Shown here piece after piece: positions 44,762 to 57,700 of a DNA stretch of 64,000 bases. The stretch spans positions 8,281,671 to 8,345,670 of the forward strand of contig NC_087064.1 of NCBI RefSeq assembly GCF_963678635.1, given 5' to 3'. This DNA is from Symsagittifera roscoffensis (lineage: Eukaryota; Xenacoelomorpha; Acoela; Convolutidae). Within the stretch, counting starts at the first letter, position 1. Each line of letters opens with the position of its first letter. The notes below the pieces were generated by a model that saw only the letters and a program-made list of their open reading frames with translations, had not been told where the DNA came from and made no database searches. A program made the translations under genes and the position numbers.

Positions 44762-47700
44762 GGTTGTTTTGAATCTCTTACTTTTCCTATTGCTGTTTTC
44801 AATTTCCTTTTAAAATCTCAGGATCTGGTCAAATCAGAGGCTATGAATTTGGGACTGAATTAAGTCTGAAGTCTCACAAGGGGAAGCGGATTTAGGGGCA
44901 ATCAAAGTTTCAATGTGGACATGTTGTTTCGATTCTTGGATACGTTGCACTCGGAGAGACTGATCTACTAGAATAATTTACGATTTGTAAAAACTTCATA
45001 ATCAATTTGGGTTTTCGGAGGTTTTCAATAATCTACCCTAATGGTGCTTCAGTTGTGATTGCCTCTTACAAAGAAAAAGTGGACGGAAAAAACTTGAGAG
45101 ATTTCATTCGCTCAGGTTAATTACTACTGACCCATTTATTGTTTTATGAAATTTGAAGTAACATTTAACAGCGCATTACACCAATTATTTGTAAAAGTAC
45201 TTTTTAACAGTAATTCCTCAAAAATTTTCGACTTCTGAAGAGCTTAAAATCAAGAAAAAAAAACGACTTTCACTGATTAATTTATTAATTTTGTTTACAG
45301 GTGACTTTGAAAAAGTCGAAATTTTTTGCTTTTGATTTGCATAAACCGGTTGATTTTCTGCTAACTACTACATGAAAAATCGATACACGGTCTCTTTCCT
45401 GTTATGCAAACCTGTTTTGGCTGTTAAACCAAACGGTGTAAATCAATTTAAGACACTTTAAACATATAGTTAATTTTAAGATAAACTTGAAGTTGAGCTT
45501 CATTTCGAACATTTCCTTCATTTTTATCCGCAAGATTAACGATCACGCTTCAAAATATTTTCTGTTAAATGATCTTGGTAGTTGCTTTATCTGAAACAAG
45601 AAAAAGATAGGAAAGTTTTTCAAACTTCAAATGAGGCAGAATATTTTATGGTTTTGAATCGCTTATAGTTGTTTCGAGCTGCAATAAAATATTACCTGGT
45701 TGGCCCGTATAAAAAAAATCTTCCGGAGTTGGGGAGAGGGGGTTGGGACGCCTTTTTCTCAGAGACATGACTCCCTTCCGGCCCAAAAGTACTTTTTTGG
45801 CTGACCGACCCTAACATTTTCTAAAAGAGCCCTTGACGCCAATTTTGACTAATTTTGAGGAGCGCGCGCCGACATTTCTATGAAAAACCACCCCCCCATT
45901 TCGCCCATATCCGCCCGTAAACAACCAACCCCTCCCTAAAATTAGGCAGCAAAGCATCATGCAAAACGCTGAATTTTGATCGGCTGAACAAGAAAGGTTT
46001 TGACCAGTAGAATGAGCTCTTTTTAAACTGATTTAGGGGAGATTTTCCACTTCGTCCCAGTTGATCTTCAGCAATTAAAAACTTGATTTAGAATGTTTCT
46101 TGTTGAAACAAATTTAGACCGAAGAAAATTCATTATAAAAGGAAAATCACATTCCACTTATAGTTTGTAAAATGTTTATTTAAGATAAATTTGAAAACAA
46201 TTCCTTTAAAAAGCTAAAAATTAGAAATAATCAACCCCTCCAAAACAGGAAAAACAATCGATTATCTGATTATTTTTGATTTTTTATTCACAACTTCTTG
46301 TCATTATAGTCCGAAAACTGAACATTATCGTCTGTTGATTCAATTATCTGAGATTTTACCGGTTTGGATAGTCCGAAAACTGAAACATTATCGTCTGTTG
46401 ATTGAATTATCTTAGATTTTACCGGTTTCGAGTTCGTTGATTAAATTATCCTATTTAACCGGTTTGTGTTTTTTTCTGCTTGTGCTTTACCCATGGAGCA
46501 AAAAACAGAACCCCTATCCAAACTGAGCAATAACTATAACTCATAACTGAGTGTTGTTAAGTTGATTGTAATTTGGTTTTAATAAAAAGGTGCAACAACC
46601 ATAATTGGCTCTGAAAAGCAATTCAACTGTGATTTGATTATGATGGACAGAATATAAACACAACTGAGTGTCAACATTTTTTAAAAATCAATCAAATTTG
46701 CAATCCACTAAATTTTCTATGGGGGGAGGGGTTTCAGGATTAATATTTTTTGAACAATGAATATTATTCGAGCAATTAATATTTTTGGATTTCCGTTCGG
46801 CGTATAAAACACTTTTTGTTCCGACTTTTGATACGAAAGTAACGGAATATTTGTACTCGGGTGGGTTTTTTTTTCATCAGACAAATTTCGACTTTTTAAC
46901 TAGCGATTTTTGACAGAATTTTTTTTAATCATTCAAAAGGTATTGTTGTCCTGAGCTTTAATTTGAAAAGATATTTCACCTCTGATCATTTTTCGTAAAG
47001 TTGTGAGGGTTTAAAAATTGCCATTTTGACCAATTTGGGACAATTAACGCGCGATCTATTTTGCGCTATTAATGCGTAAGCGGAGTTTTAATCCGTCTCA
47101 GAAATCGTTCCAAATTGGTTAAAGGAAGCTTATTTGCCATAATTGATTTGTTACTAGTAGCGAAATATATTTTTTTGTACTCTATATGGCGTGTGGTGGG
47201 ATGATTTTTGCCTAATTTTAGTACTAATACTTTTTCCTGATTATTTAGCTGCTGCCTGGTTTGACAAAAAATGCTTTTCACAGAAAGAGTTTGTCTGAAA
47301 ATAGCAAACTAGCATTTTTCGAATAATGGAACGTTATCACTCGCCTCTTTTTCATTAAAGGTATTTAACAAATAGAAATTGTTCAAAAAATTGAACTGAT
47401 TGACAAGATTTTTCCCGTAGATTGAAACATTTTTTTGTTTTCGCTTCAACTTTTTTTGACAAGAAACGCAAAAACCAAAATTTTTTCAGATGATAGAATC
47501 AAAATATTGAACGGCAAAAACATCACAGATTATTTTACGTGTTAAGATATATCTAGTAATTTAACTATTGATTTTCAAACGGTGTTTTTCGAAACAAAAA
47601 AATTTTGTAATGGTTAGGAGGCCTTTTTATTCCCTGTTTTTTGGCAAGGTTTAGTTTTAGATGTTAATTGGAATTTTTATTTTGTGCGCTTTTTTGTTCC

Positions 47701-48280
47701 AATCAAAAAAGATCTTGTCCTTCAAAGTTCAATACGAAGAAACCGTTGATTTTTGTTCCGACTTTCGATACGAAAGTAACGGAATATTTGTGCTCGGGTT
47801 GGGTTTTTTTTCTTCAGACAAATTTCGACTTTTTAACTAGCCATTTTTGGCGGAATTTTTAAATTTCATTCGAAAGCTTTTGTTGTCTTGAGCCTAAATT
47901 GGAAAAGATAATTTACCTGTGATATTTTTTTGTCAAGTTATGGGGGTTTAAAGATTGCCATTTTGGCCAATTTGGGACAATTAACGCGCGATATATTTCG
48001 CGCTATTAACGCGTAAGCGGATATTTAATCCGTCTTAGAAATCGTTCCAAATTGGTTGAAAGAAGCTTATTTGCCATATCTGATTTGTTACAAGGAGCGA
48101 CATCTATTCGTTTGTACATTATATGGGGTGTGAGGAGATGACTTCATAAAAAAATTCAAACTTTAGAAAAAAAAATTTTCATTTTTTTTTTACATTTAAT
48201 TTTTTTTGTTATTACTGCTCCATAAACTTTAAAAGGCAGTCGGAACATTCAGGGCTTTGCCCTGATACGAGCAGTCTTGC
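44762..48280. repeat. Array unit 4 (terminal)
   Basis: Shares the shorter minisatellite and the GTTGTTAAGTTGATTG deletion with unit 3. Its first family H copy is broken near 47215, and a complete family H copy lies at 47756-48280 with the hairpin CAGGGCTTTGCCCTG. Confidence 0.85.
47756..48280 (+). repeat. Family H element, complete copy at the array end
   Basis: TTCCGACTTTCGATACGAAA at the left, TTAACGCGCGATATATTTCG in the middle, AGGGCTTTGCCCTGATACGA at the right. Contiguous over about 525 bp, which makes it the best reference copy. Confidence 0.8.
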
Positions 48281-51200
48281 TAGGTTTTGTAGTGACTTTT
48301 AACAGAATTGGATGTTGAGCATTTTGCTTGTATGGAGGTTAACCGTGGAGTGCGTTTTCTCCATATTAAAACGGTATAACTTCAAGTTATTTCGTTTTAT
48401 CTGAATATTGTTTTCTTTTTTCTCAACCCACTAAATGTCTGTTCGACATAAAATAAGTTTTTAAAAGTTCAGATTGAATGACGCAACCTAAAATGATTTG
48501 TCTATAGTGAATTCAACCACATCTTTATACACGAACATTGATCCGTAACTTAAGAAAGTCAGTCGCAGCCTAGTATATCTGTTTCTATTGATTTACTGAT
48601 ATTTTCGATGTGGCTTACAATTGAAGTTAAAACTGTTGCTTTTGGCCGCGCCCAACTACAAGCCCTTGAAAAATTAGGTCTTTTTCAACAAAATTAACAC
48701 AACCATTGCTTCAACGTGTTAATATTGGCAAATTTTTGTAATACACGTTACACCACATACCAGCGGCAATAACTTGCCAGACAAGGAAGAATAAAAACAC
48801 TTCCTAGGGTTTTTCTGTTGTTTATAGTAATGCTTGCAATTCGGTTTAGAGCAAAACTATATATTTGTGGGGTTCGGTCTGGCGCCAAACTATTTTTCAA
48901 AAATTTAATTCTGGCAGGCAAAAGGCTATCAATGCCGGGGTTGTGCAACTCACCTAATTAAGTCCAGTTTTGCATAACCGCGTCACTTAGCTGGCTAAAT
49001 AAGACTTGACATGTACTCGCCTACGCAGTGCGACCAAACAATTTTTCGTTTTTGTGCGCACGCACTTGCTACTTCCTATGGTTGAACTAATCCTCAGAAC
49101 TCAAAAATACTTGTCACATTTGGTGTTCATGTAAGCATTTAATAAGGCTTATTAGTTTGCTTTTTTATGAATCATTAGTGAGAGTGGTGAACCGTCGAGT
49201 ACCTTTATCATTAATTTGGCAGTTTCCACCAAAGTTGATTAAAATGCGTGCTTGCAGACTTTTACCGGAAGTTTTCATAAACTACCGTTCATTGGGTAGA
49301 TTGTTTTTCCATTTTAGGTCTCTGTGTACTAAGTTGTACGGAGTTTGCTGATTTTACAATTCAATGCAGCCATAGGTTCGTTCTCGGTACTAAGAAAAAT
49401 CGTTTCACAAACCGACCAGTTGACTGATGGAGTTTCGCTGCATGCAATGATCCTCTCAATGCACACACTAATTACCATCTTAATGGGGTAGGTATGGATT
49501 TGAAATCAGCCAATTTCATCCTTATGCGAGATCAGAGAAACCTCATCGTTTTTCCGAACTCTTGTTGACTGGTTTAAAAAAAATGGGCCAATATAGTCAT
49601 CTCTGCAGTACCGACACCAGATTTTCTGTATCCTAGATGCTCCAGAGGGAGATCTGTTATCATGGGGTACTCTGCAAGGAAGTCGTTTAAGTTCGTTTTA
49701 CGAAGAAATGGTTTTAGTTTCTAAAAAATGATTTGAGGTTAAATAGCATCGCGAATATAATCGAAGCAAAGATTTTGAAATTTGAATTGATTATCACAAT
49801 TGCAAACGATCAACAAGATCAATACGAACATCTAATAGCCACGAATGCATGGTTCTGAAAATGGTTTCAACAGAACCCTTATTGCGACCGTGCAAGTTTT
49901 TTTAGGTCTCCTAAATTGGGCAATACACCGCTTTTCGATTCGACTTCCTAACGGTTTTACTCGTGTGGGGCAATTTCATTTCCATGGGAAAGAACTGATT
50001 TGGCGGAGCTGAATAAGTTTTGACTAGTTTGCTTCCAACTCCGTTGTGTCAATTATAAATCTATCAGAAGTACGGAGAAACTTGTGCCTCGTTATGAATA
50101 CAGAAAAAAAAAAAGCTTCCGCCAGCAGGAGCTTTGGTAACGAATTGAGCTTTTCCCAGTTTCTGACAGGTTCACCGACTTCTGTTTCTGAATTGCTTAT
50201 TTGTAGGGAGACTCCAAATACATCAGCGTTTCAGTTTTTGGGGATGTGTCGTACTTAAAACAAGTAAGCTTGGCCTTAAAGATCAGAACTTAACTTGGCC
50301 TATATCCCAACGGGTTGTTGGCGACGCTTTCCAAGACATATCTAGTACTACGACAGTTAGATTTTCAGAGTAAGAAGTGTTATTTTTGCTTTCGATACTT
50401 TCACTACCACATTATGGGATTTTTTGTTAAGTTCATTTCTATTACATGCAGAGCAATTTGATTTTCATAGCAGTTTAATAAGTCCAAACTTTTGCAGCTC
50501 ATTTTTCTGACTCAGTTATCCTGGGTGATAAATTTTACATGGTCCCATCGAAACTTCAAAAAATGTTTTTTTTTTACCAGACTGGCACTGGAGGCAAGCC
50601 TAGTGTAAAAATTCTCTTCAATGATTTAATAGCCAATTATTTCACTTACGAGATCAATTGGCTTGTAATCGGGTACCAGACTTTTTTCCCGTACATGACT
50701 TTTGTTACAAATCTGCGAGATAAGTTCCAAAGGGGGACTCCTTGGGTCGTCAGGGGGTCCAATAGCCTGAGAAGGTGCCCCCCTCCTCCTTTTTCTGCTA
50801 TTGTTATGAACAGATACTGATCAATGTCACATCAACGTACATCGCGAACAGTATAAAACTTGACTGACTGTTTGAAACACTGAGCTGTCAAAGTGTTCAA
50901 CGTACTTTTGATGTAAATTTCTCAAATTTCAAACCGCTAATTTTTGAAGGTTCAAAACAAAAAACTTCAAATCACACGGAGCTAAAGAGCAACCTGGATT
51001 ACTTTTGAGCATAAAATGTGGCGGGAGGTTTGCATCTATATTCGTTTTTTCTTAAGTTTACAATTCCAGATTTCGTGACCAAAAAAATTGGGCGCAAAGT
51101 TCGCAACCGAGAAGCTATCATAAGAGGGAGCGGACAAGTTCCACAACAACGCGACTCATTTCCGCTGCTCCCAAATTTTTGCGACTAAATTTCGCTGTCT

Positions 51201-52360
51201 AGATTTTCCCACAAACAAAAAACAACACTCTAATCTACCCCCCCCCACCACCACCTGCAATCTGGCTCCCTGGCTACCGTGATAGCGGAGTAAATCAAAA
51301 CAACCTGGCCATGAATTGCAAATAAGCCTCGGGCTGAAAAGTAAACTACAAAATTTAGGAATTCGAAAAAATTTGTACTATAAAAAGCGGTACTTGAAAA
51401 ATCCAAGGTTCTCCTGAGATTAGCTGAAATATTTGATGAAATAAGCATTACAGCCTATAATGTAAATAAGCATCAGTCTGTACAAAGATGAACCAAAAGA
51501 AATCAAAGTATCAATTTGCAAATTCCTTTTTTTATAATAAAAAAAAACAGCCCCGTTGTCTTCTTCTTTTTGCGATAATTAGAAAAAACGAAGGACTATG
51601 CGGCGCTTTTACTCTCAAAAATAATCTGTGCCATAGCAGCCTTTACGTCTTCTAGCATAGGAAAAATTACTCCACTTCTTCGATGTCTCAACAACTTTAT
51701 CTTTAATATCATACACTTTAGAATTTATATTTCTTTATTTTCATACTCTTTTTGTCCAACATTCTCAAGAAAAAAAAGGAATATTTAAGTAGGATGCTCT
51801 TCATCTCCTGGCCTTTTTCAACATTTTCAAATAACGTTTTTCGATGGAGTTTCTTATTTGAGTTTGAATCTCGCAAATAAATTGGTTTCAAAACTGCACA
51901 GCTTGATATCAGAAGGTACTACTTGGTACGAAAATGATCTCGTTGTTCCATTAGTTTAAAGAAAAAAAATCCGAAAAACTTTTCAAGAAATTATCACTTT
52001 TTTTTTACCAGAGGAAGTCCTGAAAAGCACTTGAAACGAGCAGCATTGTTGTTTTTTGCGTTCTGAAGTGTGTTTTTTTTGTCAATTTCAGGTTTCGCAA
52101 GGTCATAGGAATCAAGTGTAGTATCATATGGAGATCTCTTTTTGTCATAGTTCAAAATACCAGAAAAAAACAGTCTAATTATTTTCGAGAAAACTATAAT
52201 ATGTAACATGTAGGTGGTTGGAAAGCCGCCAATTTGGCCGTGGTCTGGAATATTTTATGTCTGCTTTGAAGACTTTGCACTTGATGCTGAAAGAGTAACG
52301 AAAGTTACTCATGTATTGAGAATTATCCGCCTCTTAAACTTGTTCTAAATTGAAACAAAA
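48281..52360. other. Intergenic DNA without a recognised gene
   Basis: Mostly unique-looking sequence with a slightly higher GC than the flanks. At 50640-50810 a 5' module (GGCTTGTAATCGGGTACCAG, TTTTTTCCCGTACATGAC) runs directly into a family P-like block (AAGGGGGACTCCTTGGGTCG). No conserved protein seen in any frame. Confidence 0.4.
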
Positions 52361-52364
52361 CTTC

Positions 52365-52765
52365 TCGTATCAGGGCGAGTTTTTCTTAAATTTTTTGTGA
52401 GAATTATTTCCCCAAAGGCCATATAAAATACAAAATGATAGATTTCGCTCCTAGTAACCAAATTATTATGCAAAAAATCTCCGCTTACGATTTCTAAGAC
52501 GGCTAAAATCTCCGCTTAAGCATTAATAGCGCGAAATACATCGCGCCTTAATTGTCCCAAGTGGGCCAAAACGGCAATGTTTAAACACTCATAACTTCAC
52601 GAAAAAAGATCACAGGTGATTTATCTGTTCAAATTTCAGTTCAAGACAACAATACCTTTTGAATGATATACAAAATGTCGTCAAAAACTGTTAGTTAAAA
52701 AAGTCGAAATTTGTCTGAAGAAAAAAACCACCCGAGCACAAACCACGTTATGAAAATCGGAACAA
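52365..52765 (-). repeat. Family H element, minus orientation
   Basis: Reverse complement carries GACAATTAAGGCGCGATGTA, TTCGCGCTATTAATGC and TCGCCCTGATACGAGAAG. Pairs head to head with the plus copy starting 80 bases to the right. Confidence 0.7.
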
Positions 52766-52844
52766 TAAGACAATCTAGTTTGGTATTTTAATTTTCGCTG
52801 CCGACTCAAAGTGATTATTCTTTCTTTATTATTTAAGCTCGGTG

Positions 52845-53237
52845 TGATTTATTTTTCTTCAGACAAATTTTGACTTCTTAACTAGCCATTTTTGACAGAA
52901 TTGTTTTTGTCGTTCAAATTTATTGTTGTCCTAAGCTGAAATTTGAAAAGATCTTCCACCTGTGATCTTTTTCCGTACATTTATGGCGGCTTAAAGATTT
53001 CAATTTTGGCCAATTTGGGACAATTAATGCGCAATATAACGCGTACGCGGATATCTAATCTGCCTTAGAAACCGTTCCAAATTGGTTGAAGGAAGCTTAT
53101 TTGCCATATTTTGATTTGTTACTAGGAGCAAAATCTATCACTTTGTAATTTATATGGCGTGTGGGGGGATGATTTTCCAAAAATCTCAAAACTCATTCAA
53201 AACATTCAGGGCTTCGCCCTGATGCAAGCAGTCTTGT
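52845..53237 (+). repeat. Family H element, plus orientation
   Basis: TTTGGGACAATTAATGCGCA, CCAAATTGGTTGAAGGAAGC and the end hairpin CAGGGCTTCGCCCTGATGCA. The left hairpin is missing. Confidence 0.7.
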
Positions 53238-53239
53238 TT

Positions 53240-54540
53240 TAATTCAGCTCAAATTTTTTTATTTTGAATTTTTATTAAATTGGGAGCTGGTTAACTACCC
53301 CTCCCCCCTTATATCAAAAGGGGGAATATTCATTAGAAGGTGCAAAATTCAAATATGTCTAACCATTGAAACAATACTCTGAGAAAATGGCAATTTACCA
53401 TAGGGAGGAATAGTTAACAAGATCTTCCATTTATTTCATGAGTGATGCAAAAGGCACAGAAGCACCAACTGAGAAACAAGCTAAAAATGACACCTTTGAA
53501 AGCTTAATTAGAAAACGCCTCTTTCCAATCTACCGCTTCAAATTAAAAATTTTCTCAATTTGGGAAACTTCAGCAATTAGTTTTTCTCGCTTTTTTGTTT
53601 TTTTTTTAATTTTTTTTTTCTGACAGTAAGGTATAAATCGAAAACATGGCACTCATACATAATGGTATTTCCTTGGTTTTCAATTTTCCATCAATTTTTA
53701 ATCTGCCTGATATTTCCTGCAATATTTTTGAGAATTTTCAAGTAAGAAGGAGACTTCACTTTCGGTGGCGTTGTCTTTTCCTGTAATTTTCCTGATTCAA
53801 TTGATCGCAAAATGATATTATAATAAATGTCAGTATCGATTTAATAACTTAACGATAGATGTCTTTTTTGAAAGCCAATTTATTTTCCTTCAACTAATTT
53901 CATATACTTCTCCAGCAGGAAAATTATAATTTTGTCAGAAGTACGTTAAAAAAGGAAATTGGGATGTTTTTTCTTGCTAAATTAAAAAAAAAACTGCAGA
54001 AAGATATAGAAAATTGAGATAAATTGAAAGAATAAGGCTTTTGAGGGGAGTATGTATGTATATAGGCGCAACTGTTACGCGATTGGTCAACTCGGATCAG
54101 TTTATTCAAAGCCTCTGACGCCAATTTGAACAAAAAATCTGCAGCAGCTAGCAGCCAAACAGAAAATTAGAAAATCGAGATTAAGCGCTTTTTTCTACAA
54201 TTTGATCCACAAGTGCACAAAAAAGAAGATAGGAAAAATGTAAACAACGGTTGAAAGTACCGAAAAAAGTAATAAAAACGGACACTTTTTCTGTTTACTT
54301 TTTAAACACCGTTTTGAACTCTTAAAGTCACATAATTACCTAATTCACAAATAAGTTGCTGTTATTATAATTTGAAATTATCAAGACTCAACCAAACACC
54401 TCAATACCACCCACAAAATCAAAGAAAAAAACCCTTGCTACCTTTTGTTACTTTTATCCGCTTGGTTGTTACATTCAGCGAGGATTAGCTCCTAATCAAA
54501 AGATTAATTTAAATCTCACAACAACAGTGTACTTTTATCA
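53240..54540. other. Intergenic DNA upstream of the receptor-like gene
   Basis: AT-rich, no gene recognised. An imperfect palindrome GGATTAGCTCCTAATC at 54482-54497 lies about 50 bases before the proposed start codon and contains GGATTA, a K50-homeodomain type site (weak inference). Confidence 0.35.
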
Positions 54541-54547
54541 CAGTATA

Positions 54548-54752
54548 ATGGCTCAGCACGAAAATCAAATGGTGAATTTGTTCAATTCCACTTTTCAATC
54601 AAAAGCAAACTTGTCGCAACTTTCGGAGCTGAATTCAGGTCACATGGGTGGTGTGAATAACTTTTCTGTGGCCAATGAGTCAACTGCGCCCGCCTCCGAT
54701 TACGAAATGAACTCGAGTTTGGACAACTCGTATTGCGACAATAAGTGTATGA
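54548..54752 (+). CDS. Probable GPCR, first coding exon (N-terminal ectodomain)
   Basis: ATG at 54548 opens 68 codons rich in Asn, Ser and Thr with five N-glycosylation sequons (NST, NLS, NFS, NES, NSS) and no signal peptide, the usual look of a class A receptor N-terminus. Donor GTAAGT at 54753, phase 1, matches the acceptor phase of the exon at 58872. The function rests on that exon. The in-frame GTG at 54527 gives no better start. Confidence 0.55.
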
Positions 54753-57700
54753 GTAAGTATATATATTTTTAAACGTTTTTCTTTTTAACCTAAGTTTGAT
54801 TTGAGGTTTTTCAGCCCAGTGTAAGAAAACAAAGAAAAGTCCATGCGCCAAAAACTTCTGATATGATGGTCAAACAAGGTGGAAAGCTTAAGATTTCCTG
54901 CTCTCTACCAGATTTTTCGCTAAAAAAGTTTTATCGCCCAAAACAAACGCCATAAGATGAACAGAAAAAGCTATAAAAAATTTGTGCGGTTTTTTGTTGA
55001 TTCCGGATCACTCAAAAGGGGACAAAAGGTGAAAGTGCAGATCAGCCCAGATTGTGGTTTATATGAGCTAAAGACTTATGTTCTTGTTCGCGGTATAATT
55101 ATGCTTGTGGTGGATTTTTATTCGGTCGATTTTTTAAATAAACAATTTGACTAAAACTTTTTACAAAGTGAAAGATAATGTTGTCCAGAGCTCAAATTGA
55201 AACCGAAGTTTTCACTTGTGATCTTTTTTTTGAGCTGGTTTATAAAATGCTATTTTGGCCGATTTGGGACAACACGCGTTAAGTGGTGGAATAATTCGTT
55301 CCGAATTGAATTGAAACAGATCATATGCCTTTTTTTCTAGAATAAACAACACCCCTTTGTACTTTAAATAGCTTGTGAGGGATTAAATGAACGAATGAAT
55401 AAAAAATTAATTGAATGAATGAAAAAAATTAAAAAAATTAAATAAAAACACGATTGCTTGATTCGTTAGCTTTCCAATTTTTCATCCAAAATTGTTTTAA
55501 TTGACTATTAAGTGCAGTCAGAACACTCAGGGTTTTGCACTGTTCATCAAACAGTTTTGTTGTACTTGCCTCTTGTTTCTTGCTTGTCGAATTAGTTAGT
55601 TTTTGCAAAATTTTGACAAAAATGAATAATTACTCATCGAGACGAAAAGCAGAATGGGGCCAAAAATGGGAATCGGCTGACAAACTTTAACCATACCGTA
55701 TTTCTGCCAGAAAAACTAAAAAGTGCTTTTTTGCTTTTTACCAGAAGACCTTAAAAAACGTCTCCATATCTGGGACGCTGAATCAGGGGATGGAAAAACA
55801 TCTCGCGATGATGAACCGAAGCTGTCTTTCATTTTCTCAAGAGACCAATCTATTTTAGCGGCAGCCATAGATTCACGTGCACCATATTTTTGTGCTGTGC
55901 AAGCGTATCAGAGCAGATCAAAGCAAGTGATCGCTACTTGTCAATAATGCCTTTTAAAACTTACCTGAATTGCTGTTCCGACTTTCGAATAAAAAGACAG
56001 ATTATTTATGCTCGGTATGTTTTGTTTCTGCCATGTTTCGAGGTTGTAACAAATTTTTGTACCAACTAAATTTATGTCTAGGCGAAAATCAAACAATTTC
56101 ATTCACCGATTACTTTTTTGTCATTGATTTTTTTGTAAATTTTCCAGGGTTTGAAAACTGCCAGCTGGGTATCATTTCTACTCCTTATATTTTGCGCTTT
56201 TATCACGTAAGCATCGCTGTGTGTTATGCTATTATAACGTAAGCAGTGGAAATAATTCGGCTCAGAAATCTTTCCAAATTGAAAAATCGAGGCAAGCTAT
56301 TCGGTCTTCTCAAAATGTAGTTAGACGCTAAATGTATCACTCCGTTCTTTATACAGGAAGAAATTTTTTATTAAAAAAATGATCTCAGAAAAGTCAAAAA
56401 CTTTCAATGTTTTTTGATAGTTTCAAATATTTTTTATCCTAAAAAATCATTTCACGGCTTTTCAACCTTGCGGGATTTAAATATGTTTGCTCCTTTTAAA
56501 ACTGTAATCATAGTTTCGAACGAATTTTTTGCATGTCATCAACAAGGATTTCTACTCAATGACTACAATCATATTGGCCAATGAGAATCACATTTATTGA
56601 GAGCAAAAAATATTCGTGTGCCGGTACAATGAAAATTTATCAGGACAAAAAATTCTAAATATTTTTGCATTTTTTAAGGTTAACTTTGAAGTTAAATCCT
56701 ATCATCGAAGATGAAAAGAAACTATTCTTATTTTTTTTAATTGATTTTTTTTCGTCAGTCTTTTAATTTAATTCAAACTAATAATAGCTGGGATAATATT
56801 CGTACCATTCTGAAAAAAAAGTTTTTTTTTTTGATAACATCGACTAAAAAAACTTGCAATTGTAAAAATATTTTTATGTATAAATTTTGTGAAATTTTTC
56901 AGTTAAAAAATTTGGAGAGCTCGAAAATAAAACGTCCAGATTTTCTGTTCTTGTTGCTACTATACCGTAGATAATACATTTGCGCTCTAGAATATTCAAC
57001 AGCTTGATTATACTTTTTAAAAGATTTTAGGAGCATGAAAGTGATTATATGTTTTTATAAGGCTATTTATATTATATGCCATTGATCAATGGTGTTCGCA
57101 GAAAAGTTTTAAAGTCGACCAACTGATCTTATGCAAATTTTTTGTAAGATCAATAGTAGGCTAAAAACAAAATTTTGAACACTTTTTGAAACGTTTTGAC
57201 CAAAAACATGCTTTTTTGGCTCACTTTTCACCTCAAATTTAGTTATATTTGCGCCAAAGGCGTATTAACATTTTTTTTGAGATCGGCCAGCCAAAAATAG
57301 AATTAGGACAGTTATACCAAAAGGATGTTTTGTGATCAAAAAATTACTTTGCAACCAGAGTTGAGGATGAGGACGAGTGGAGAAGGAGGGCGCGGTCACT
57401 TCATCTGCCCCCTCCTTGGCACGGTTCAGTTATTCATAGAAGTTCGAAAATTCGGCCCAGTGGGTTCTTCATAGTTTTTTTGGTAAAGCTGCAAAATTCA
57501 ATCTAGTTGACTTGAAAACAGGTCAAACAAACAATTTTTTTTTCAAAAAAGAACCCTCCCTTCCAGCAAACCCTGCATCCGCAATTGGTTATAAGCTAGT
57601 GAGTTTTTGTGTTGATCTAATTGCTTGTTAATTGAAATATGTCAAAAAAAAACTAAATTTAGGTATAGAACAAAGCTAAAAAAAACTACCTATCACGAAA

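Larger units (their letters stand above)
34764..48280. repeat. Tandem array of four large units
   Basis: The sequence GGTTGTTTTGAATCTCTTAC marks unit starts at 34764, 38391, 42029 and 44762, giving periods of 3627, 3638 and 2733 and a last unit of about 3520. Each unit contains a family P element, 62-bp minisatellite repeats and one or two family H elements. No open frame longer than about 90 codons persists, so it is non-coding. The final unit alone ends in a complete family H copy, whereas internal junctions cut that copy after CTGTGATAATTTTTT. Confidence 0.9.

Noticed and set aside
34764-48280. CRISPR array, or rDNA/histone-type gene array
   Set aside because: Units are kilobases long, there is no short repeat-spacer pattern, and no rRNA, snRNA or histone sequence is seen in them.
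53438-53623. Possible short gene with a plausible N-terminus (MSDAKGTEAPTEKQ)
   Set aside because: It decays into a T-run encoding Phe repeats and has no donor in frame before the stop. No homology recognised.
54482-54497. GGATTAGCTCCTAATC as an Otx/Pitx-type control site for the receptor gene
   Set aside because: The motif is short and the region AT-rich, so chance occurrence is likely; noted only as part of the upstream region.
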